In this document: piece after piece, positions 9,001 through 9,876 of the stretch | How positions within the stretch are numbered: position 1 is the first letter of the stretch | How the letters are laid out: every line of letters begins with the position of its first letter | Assembly (NCBI GenBank): GCA_003510525.1 | Contig: DOMD01000179.1 | Span: 1 to 9,876, forward strand | Length of the DNA: 9,876 bases | Source of the DNA: Candidatus Omnitrophota bacterium | GTDB taxonomy: Bacteria; Omnitrophota; Gorgyraeia; Gygaellales; UBA12090 | Direction: 5' to 3' | The notes under the pieces: model-generated | What the model was told of the DNA's origin: nothing | What the model saw: the letters and a program-made list of their open reading frames with translations, nothing else | Database searches by the model: none | Position numbers and translations under genes: made by a program

Positions 9001-9876
9001 GACTTTGCGAATATCTGTTTTAGCGGTCCTGGCCATGTTTCAGGAAACCTTTTCTTTCTTAACGCAAGAAGAGTATACGAATTTAACGGGTAAATTTCTT
9101 CTTTACCCTCAATTTAGAGATTTTGATTCATGGCAGACACATGATGCCGATTACCATATAGGTATAGATAAGCAGTCTGTAAGAGCCCGACATTCCGATT
9201 ATTTTATCGGAATATTGGGTCACGAGGTAACGCATAATTTTCTTTCTTACGCTATTAATCCTCTCATTAATGAATTTGCAGCGGAAGCAGGAGATATTAC
9301 TATTCATCATTTGAGAAACCGGCATGATGCTTTACGGAAACACCTGCAAGCCCTGGATTCCCTTGTCCATGCCGGAAACAAAAGCAACCCACTGGTTATT
9401 ACCGGAATAGCTCTGAAGGCCAGAGCCCAATTGTTATGGATTATAGAGGGGTTTCAAGAGAAAAGCGACTCGATTGATTGGAACAAATTTTATAAATTAA
9501 CTGTTCATCTGGCGCGTGAACAACCCGATGTAACTTTTAGAAATTTTATTATTAAATTGATGGCGAGCTATTTGCAAGAAACAGGAAGAAGCAATATTAC
9601 CTGGGAAGGCATAGATTTACTCCTTCCTCCAGAATCAGGTGTGGATATGCTTACGCCTAAAGAATTAAATTTAATTATAAATGATAATAGAAAGGAAAAG
9701 GGGAGTTCACCCCTGGAGAATAATTTTGAAATAATAGGGACTGAAAATAGGGGACAGCGCCCTGATTCTTCATGGGAAAACTTTTTACATAAGCTGTATG
9801 TAGAATCAACAAAATTAATAAAAACCATTGCCAAGAAAATGTCAAATCCTCATATCTCTGTGCCCATAATCATTAG
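1..9876 (+). CDS. Internal part of a giant multidomain protein gene (open at both ends)
   Basis: One frame, read from base 2, has 3291 sense codons and no stop through to 9874; one base before and two after belong to split codons or flanking sequence. The protein is coherent throughout: recognisable enzyme folds follow one another in the same frame, separated by SSPLG-type linkers. The ATG at base 2 could be a start, but no upstream sequence is visible to show a ribosome binding site, and the ORF does not end in the window, so I treat the gene as partial at both sides. No transmembrane segment or signal peptide is evident in this slice. Modules in order: unknown, alpha/beta-hydrolase, endonuclease IV-like barrel, helices, PPDK-like without PEP barrel, possible CheD-like, helices, helical repeats, HEVTH peptidase, unknown. 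A giant modular protein or polyprotein is inferred; the whole-protein function is unknown. Likely source Omnitrophota, from recollection only. Confidence 0.95.
2..490 (+). other. Unrecognised N-terminal module (residues 1-163)
   Basis: I do not recognise this segment. It begins with a charged helix-like stretch (residues 1-20), then a strand-rich part with a Gly-Gly-His run followed by a cysteine (GGHLSYCLG, near residues 46-54) and a hydrophobic helix. A charged segment follows (LEERRKLEFARGERVAF, near 93-110). The C-terminal half looks like beta-strands around YEIYLDGVLLKRINN (126-140) and ends just before the first SSSPLG linker. The GG-to-Cys pattern faintly recalls cysteine hydrolases of the isochorismatase type, but flanking catalytic residues cannot be identified, so no function is given. 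It may be the tail of a domain that starts before the window. Confidence 0.6.
331..338 (+). repeat. G8 homopolymer tract in the open frame
   Basis: Eight consecutive G residues lie inside the N-terminal module and encode part of A-A-G-G-A. The other two frames close quickly downstream (TAG at 361-363, TAA at 405-407), so a slip of one or two bases would end translation within about 25 codons. It may be a slippage site or a sequencing hazard. Confidence 0.85.
494..520 (+). other. Interdomain linker A, SSSPLG (residues 167-172)
   Basis: The frame encodes S-S-S-P-L-G between the unknown N-terminal module and the alpha/beta-hydrolase. The DNA is locally G+C-rich and forms a small inverted repeat: ccagc at 501-505, loop tcgcc, gctgg at 511-515. 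It belongs to the family of linkers seen again near 1380, 2330, 6026, 7451 and 9704. Confidence 0.8.
665..680 (+). repeat. Short inverted repeat, 6-bp arms
   Basis: cggctt at 665-670 pairs with aagccg at 675-680 around the 4-base loop cagg. It lies inside the hydrolase-coding region, upstream of the D-Y-R-G-H-G codons. It may be coincidental. Confidence 0.5.
860..873 (+). repeat. 14-bp perfect palindrome
   Basis: tctgcggccgcaga reads the same on both strands and contains a GCGGCCGC core. It encodes the S-A-A-A stretch just after the GTSLGG nucleophile elbow of the hydrolase. Its G+C content contrasts with the surrounding sequence. No function is apparent. Confidence 0.6.
1367..1420 (+). other. 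Interdomain linker B, double SSSP...GSPLG (residues 456-473)
   Basis: This low-complexity segment joins the hydrolase to the TIM barrel. It holds two linker-like cores, SSSP (459-462) and GSPLG (467-471), separated by D-G-K-A. Its DNA folds symmetrically: cccagc (1373-1378) pairs with gctggg (1408-1413). Inside that, a 5/5 internal loop leads to gcctg (1384-1388) paired with caggc (1398-1402) around a 9-base loop. It may be a duplicated or longer form of the linker element. Confidence 0.75.
1421..2326 (+). other. Endonuclease IV/xylose isomerase-type TIM barrel (AP_endonuc_2 superfamily; residues 474-775)
   Basis: The alternating strand/helix pattern and the conserved metal ligands identify the AP endonuclease 2/sugar isomerase superfamily. 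Candidate ligands in order: His541 (QAHFPF), His589 (TLHPPSG), Glu634 (IGVENL), Asp669 and His672 (FDSGH), His702 (IHFHENKG), Asp719 and His721 (VDQHRF), and Glu749 (LTLEVD). These match in order, and closely in spacing, the nine ligands of the E. coli endonuclease IV trinuclear zinc site (H69, H109, E145, D179, H182, H216, D229, H231, E261, from memory). The DxxH and DxH spacings are exact. The length of about 300 residues fits a full barrel. The activity may be AP endonuclease or sugar/inositol isomerase-epimerase; ligand conservation alone does not separate them. Linkers B and C flank it, so it is an intact module. Confidence 0.88.
2327..2422 (+). other. Interdomain linker C, SSSPLGGQGGK (residues 776-807)
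   Basis: The linker begins with SSSPLGGQGGKI right after the barrel. It continues through a short hydrophobic patch (LLLFL) and a charged patch into a second Ser run, GNGSSS (802-807). DNA inverted repeats underlie both Ser runs: ccagc (2328-2332) with gctgg (2338-2342), and ggagc (2412-2416) with gctcc (2418-2422). Bases 2330-2363 match linker D at 6026-6056 exactly, apart from three extra G bases (one glycine codon). Confidence 0.8.
2330..2363 (+). repeat. Dispersed linker repeat, copy 1 (partner at 6026-6056)
   Basis: This 34-base stretch, from agcagcccgctggg to gcgggaaaatag, is identical to 6026-6056 except for one extra GGG. Both copies are in the same frame and encode SSPLG(G)QGGKI. 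Identity at synonymous positions suggests a shared recent DNA origin rather than only protein-level constraint. Confidence 0.8.
2423..3766 (+). other. Long alpha-helical region (residues 808-1255)
   Basis: This segment of about 450 residues is rich in Leu, Ile, Glu, Lys and Arg, with heptad-like spacing and few Gly or Pro, so it is predicted mainly helical. I recognise no catalytic motif. It opens with an amphipathic helix after the GSSS linker (ADELNALEERI). A chain of helices follows, and it ends in KLFSYLPNFVHIDYADSQF just before the Gly-rich start of the PPDK-like module. It may be a scaffold or an N-terminal extension of the dikinase module, since no SSPLG linker separates the two. Bases 3049-3076 within it encode a very stable predicted RNA hairpin. 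Confidence 0.65.
3049..3076 (+). repeat. 12-bp perfect inverted repeat with GGAA loop
   Basis: gcttgcttcatg (3049-3060) is the exact reverse complement of catgaagcaagc (3065-3076). The loop is the tetranucleotide GGAA, which fits the GNRA tetraloop consensus. It is fully inside the coding frame (around LASWEHEAS). No T-run follows, so it is not a canonical intrinsic terminator. A stable mRNA hairpin is predicted. Confidence 0.85.
3767..4861 (+). other. Pyruvate phosphate dikinase-like ATP-binding module (residues 1256-1620)
   Basis: This matches the N-terminal ATP-grasp half of pyruvate phosphate dikinase (PPDK). The Gly-rich entry is FGGKGGHLL (1260-1268), with Lys1263 at the ATP-contacting position, followed by MGIPVPSGF. 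LLVSVRSG (1345-1352) carries the family Arg1350, then KMPG. ESWDRDDARQYRK, TVQPMVYGN and GEYSSNAQGSDIADG correspond to PPDK blocks in order. EIEFTIENLRLWVLQ places Glu1585 and Gln1597 twelve residues apart, as for E323 and Q335 of the Clostridium symbiosum enzyme. Two family residues differ: the Asp of PGMMDT is Leu1362, and the Arg after LQ-x is Ser1599 with Arg1600 next. Nucleotide binding is probably retained; full dikinase chemistry is uncertain. Confidence 0.88.
4862..5251 (+). other. Phosphohistidine (PEP-utiliser mobile) domain with His1690
   Basis: The swivelling domain of PPDK/PEP synthase follows the ATP-binding part directly. It starts with GRGVYGGGYRG and holds the catalytic block GGISSHGASIAR, with His1690 as the expected phosphoryl acceptor (PPDK has GGMTSHAAVVAR). 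PAIVGVEGL follows, as in the family. The usual next part, the C-terminal PEP/pyruvate TIM barrel of several hundred residues, is absent: after about residue 1750 the chain enters a Ser/Gly-rich linker and an unrelated fold. The phosphoryl group could be passed to another substrate, as rifampin phosphotransferases do, to a barrel elsewhere in the giant protein, or not at all if the module is regulatory or degenerate. Confidence 0.88.
5252..5284 (+). other. Interdomain linker G, Ser/Gly-rich ASSSVEGGG (residues 1751-1761)
   Basis: DASSSVEGGGEW follows the phosphohistidine domain. It resembles SSSPLGG with Pro-Leu replaced by Val-Glu, and its DNA is G-rich (gaggggggagggga). It sits at a domain boundary like the other linkers, but no strong inverted repeat is visible, so it is either a diverged copy or an unrelated spacer. 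Confidence 0.55.
5285..6022 (+). other. Alpha/beta module with Cys-His pair, possibly CheD-like (residues 1762-2007)
   Basis: Not firmly recognised. A helical lead (1762-1800) is followed by strand-rich sequence. The core has Cys1858 and Cys1861, then a strand RGDAIVIGH with His1875 and His1877 (IGHAHLRP), a long helix (YEQYLWFLDFIC), a strand with IALALDSRL, a helix VENEALKRGI, a strand NVLPVYT and closing strands near GVYISLF. A Cys followed about 14-19 residues later by a His after a hydrophobic strand, with a late Gly-x-Tyr strand, recalls the CheD/CNF1-type cysteine deamidase fold. This rests on pattern only; sequence identity is weak and CheD in chemotaxis is a stand-alone protein. It is bounded by linkers G and D, so it is a separate module. 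It could equally be an undescribed domain. Confidence 0.35.
6023..6121 (+). other. Interdomain linker D, GSSPLGQGGK plus Ser-rich spacer (residues 2008-2040)
   Basis: GSSPLGQGGKI begins the linker and is followed by a basic/Ser-rich spacer with KSSSSAN. The inverted repeat cagc (6025-6028) / gctg (6034-6037) underlies the Ser-Pro codons. It separates the possible CheD-like module from the next helical region. Confidence 0.8.
6026..6056 (+). repeat. Dispersed linker repeat, copy 2 (partner at 2330-2363)
   Basis: All 31 bases match copy 1, which has three additional G bases. The reading frame is the same in both. Flanking sequence is unrelated, so the similarity stops at the linker edges. Confidence 0.8.
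6122..7243 (+). other. Helical region with basic tail (residues 2041-2414)
   Basis: Mostly helical sequence of about 370 residues with no family I can name. It starts with an amphipathic, coiled-coil-like helix (near 2060-2085, EVEERLLQQRFEKLG). A cluster of aromatic-rich helices follows (YPWEILIPERAYAFVKYIF, near 2109-2127), then further charged helices. It closes with a strongly basic helix around 2400-2413 (GLRKARSRKKN). Aromatic and basic residues could favour protein or nucleic-acid contacts, but that is guesswork. Linker D precedes it and a disordered Pro/Ser-rich stretch follows, so it behaves as one module. Confidence 0.55.
7244..7519 (+). other. Disordered spacer with decayed SSPLG linker E (residues 2415-2506)
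   Basis: This stretch is rich in Gly, Pro, Ser, Gln and Lys with little predicted structure. At 7448-7480 it encodes GSSLLGQQDRK. Aligned to linker D codon by codon, the first 21 bases agree at 16 positions and the peptide keeps GSS-L-GQ, which suggests a mutated copy of the same linker. The inverted repeat seen in intact copies is lost here. Confidence 0.6.
7520..7762 (+). other. Short helical lead into the repeat region (residues 2507-2587)
   Basis: A hydrophobic helix (NIIFRMFLALSAITGF, 2510-2525) is followed by charged helices. The hydrophobic stretch is short and contains Arg, so a membrane span is unlikely. It probably caps the solenoid that follows. Confidence 0.45.
7763..8896 (+). 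other. Helical solenoid with G-x3-F repeats (residues 2588-2965)
   Basis: A repeating unit of about 38-46 residues is visible by eye: a hydrophobic helix ending in Met/Leu/Ala-Gly, three residues, Phe, a second helix, and often an Asn-x-Tyr/Leu-Thr/Ser close. The Gly and Phe fall at 2599/2603, 2780/2784, 2822/2826, 2868/2872 and 2906/2910, each exactly four apart. Units 2857-2894 and 2895-2932 are both 38 residues and both end in N-x-Y-T. A looser unit begins at 2631, and another is truncated at 2933. Paired-helix repeats of this kind usually form alpha-solenoids that bind proteins. I cannot name a known repeat family, and no linker separates it from the peptidase that follows. Confidence 0.6.
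8570..8797 (+). repeat. Two tandem 38-residue repeat units
   Basis: Residues 2857-2894 and 2895-2932 align without gaps, sharing Phe at position 1, Gly at 12, Phe at 16, Gly-x-Asp at 24-26 and Asn-x-Tyr-Thr at the end. The similarity is at protein level; the DNA has diverged, so the duplication is old. Confidence 0.65.
8942..9661 (+). other. Gluzincin-type zinc metallopeptidase domain, HEVTH (residues 2981-3220)
   Basis: The motif HEVTH (His3074, Glu3075, His3078) sits at the end of a hydrophobic helix (DYFIGILGHEVTHNFL). Twelve residues later comes N-E-F-A-A-E-A-G-D, with Glu3091 or Glu3095 as third ligand and Asp3098 nearby. This resembles the Asn-Glu helix of thermolysin-like and the E-x-x-A-D helix of M48 peptidases, though the spacing after HExxH is short. 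An upstream strand-like segment (DADYHIGIDKQSVRARHSD) could be the active-site edge strand. The C-terminal 120 residues are helical. No signal peptide or membrane segment is present, unlike HtpX-type M48 enzymes. A peptidase inside a multi-module chain could process the chain at the linkers or act on a target; neither is shown. Exact family uncertain. Confidence 0.72.
9192..9213 (+). repeat. 8-bp inverted repeat upstream of the HEVTH codons
   Basis: attccgat (9192-9199) and atcggaat (9206-9213) form a perfect stem around a 6-base loop. The stem ends seven bases before the HEVTH codons (9221-9235). It may be chance in AT-rich coding DNA. Confidence 0.55.
9689..9721 (+). other. Interdomain linker F, GSSPLE (residues 3230-3240)
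   Basis: Basic, Asn-rich sequence leads to GSSPLE at 9701-9718. The codons differ from the other linkers (agt tca ccc ctg), yet an inverted repeat is again centred on the Ser-Pro codons: agggg (9699-9703), loop agttca, cccct (9710-9714). It marks the end of the peptidase module. Confidence 0.7.
9722..9876 (+). other. Beginning of a further module, cut by the window edge (residues 3241-3291)
   Basis: About 50 residues follow linker F: a polar stretch (near 3247-3257), then a helix (WENFLHKLYVESTKLIKTI) and a hydrophobic run at the edge (VPIII). It is too short to assign. The reading frame is open at the last base. Confidence 0.6.

Noticed and set aside
9874..9876. TAG at the very end of the window as the stop of the gene
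   Set aside because: It lies in the frame of base 1; the coding frame reads att at 9872-9874 followed by ag at 9875-9876, so the gene continues.

Overview
This 9.88 kb window lies entirely inside one enormous protein-coding gene on the plus strand. The frame beginning at base 2 reads 3291 codons, from 2 to 9874, without a single stop. It is still open at both edges, so start, end, promoter and terminator all lie outside. I found no RNA gene, intergenic gap, CRISPR array, transposase or second gene. ORF-like stretches on the minus strand and in other plus frames are shadows of this frame. Residue numbers below count from the codon at base 2 and are local to the window.

The protein is a chain of unrelated modules joined by short Ser/Pro/Leu/Gly linkers. 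In order: an unrecognised N-terminal segment (residues 1-163); linker SSSPLG; an alpha/beta-hydrolase with a full Ser278-Asp400-His431 triad (178-455); a double linker; an endonuclease IV/sugar-isomerase-type TIM barrel with all nine expected metal ligands (474-775); linker SSSPLGG; a long helical region (808-1255); a pyruvate phosphate dikinase-like module with ATP-binding part and phosphohistidine domain (His1690) but no PEP/pyruvate barrel (1256-1750); a Ser/Gly linker; a Cys/His-containing alpha/beta module that may be CheD-like (1762-2007); linker GSSPLGQGGK; a helical region ending in a basic tail; a disordered stretch with a decayed linker; a helical solenoid built on a G-x3-F repeat (about 2588-2965); a gluzincin-type HEVTH metallopeptidase (about 2981-3220); linker GSSPLE; and the start of one more module.

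The organism is probably an uncultured bacterium with giant genes. From memory, Omnitrophota (former OP3) genomes carry genes of this scale, and I associate SSPLG-type linkers with their proteins. That assignment is inference and would need a database search. Base composition is moderate to AT-rich, with the linkers locally G+C-rich.

The modules do not form a recognisable metabolic pathway. The most economical reading is a giant modular protein or polyprotein: intact hydrolytic and metal-dependent enzymes, spaced by standard linkers, with its own peptidase module. Several linkers are also similar at DNA level and sit on small inverted repeats, so they may spread as in-frame palindromic elements. 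Other oddities are a 12-bp perfect hairpin with a GNRA-type loop, a G8 tract in the open frame, and a PPDK-like enzyme stripped of its PEP half.
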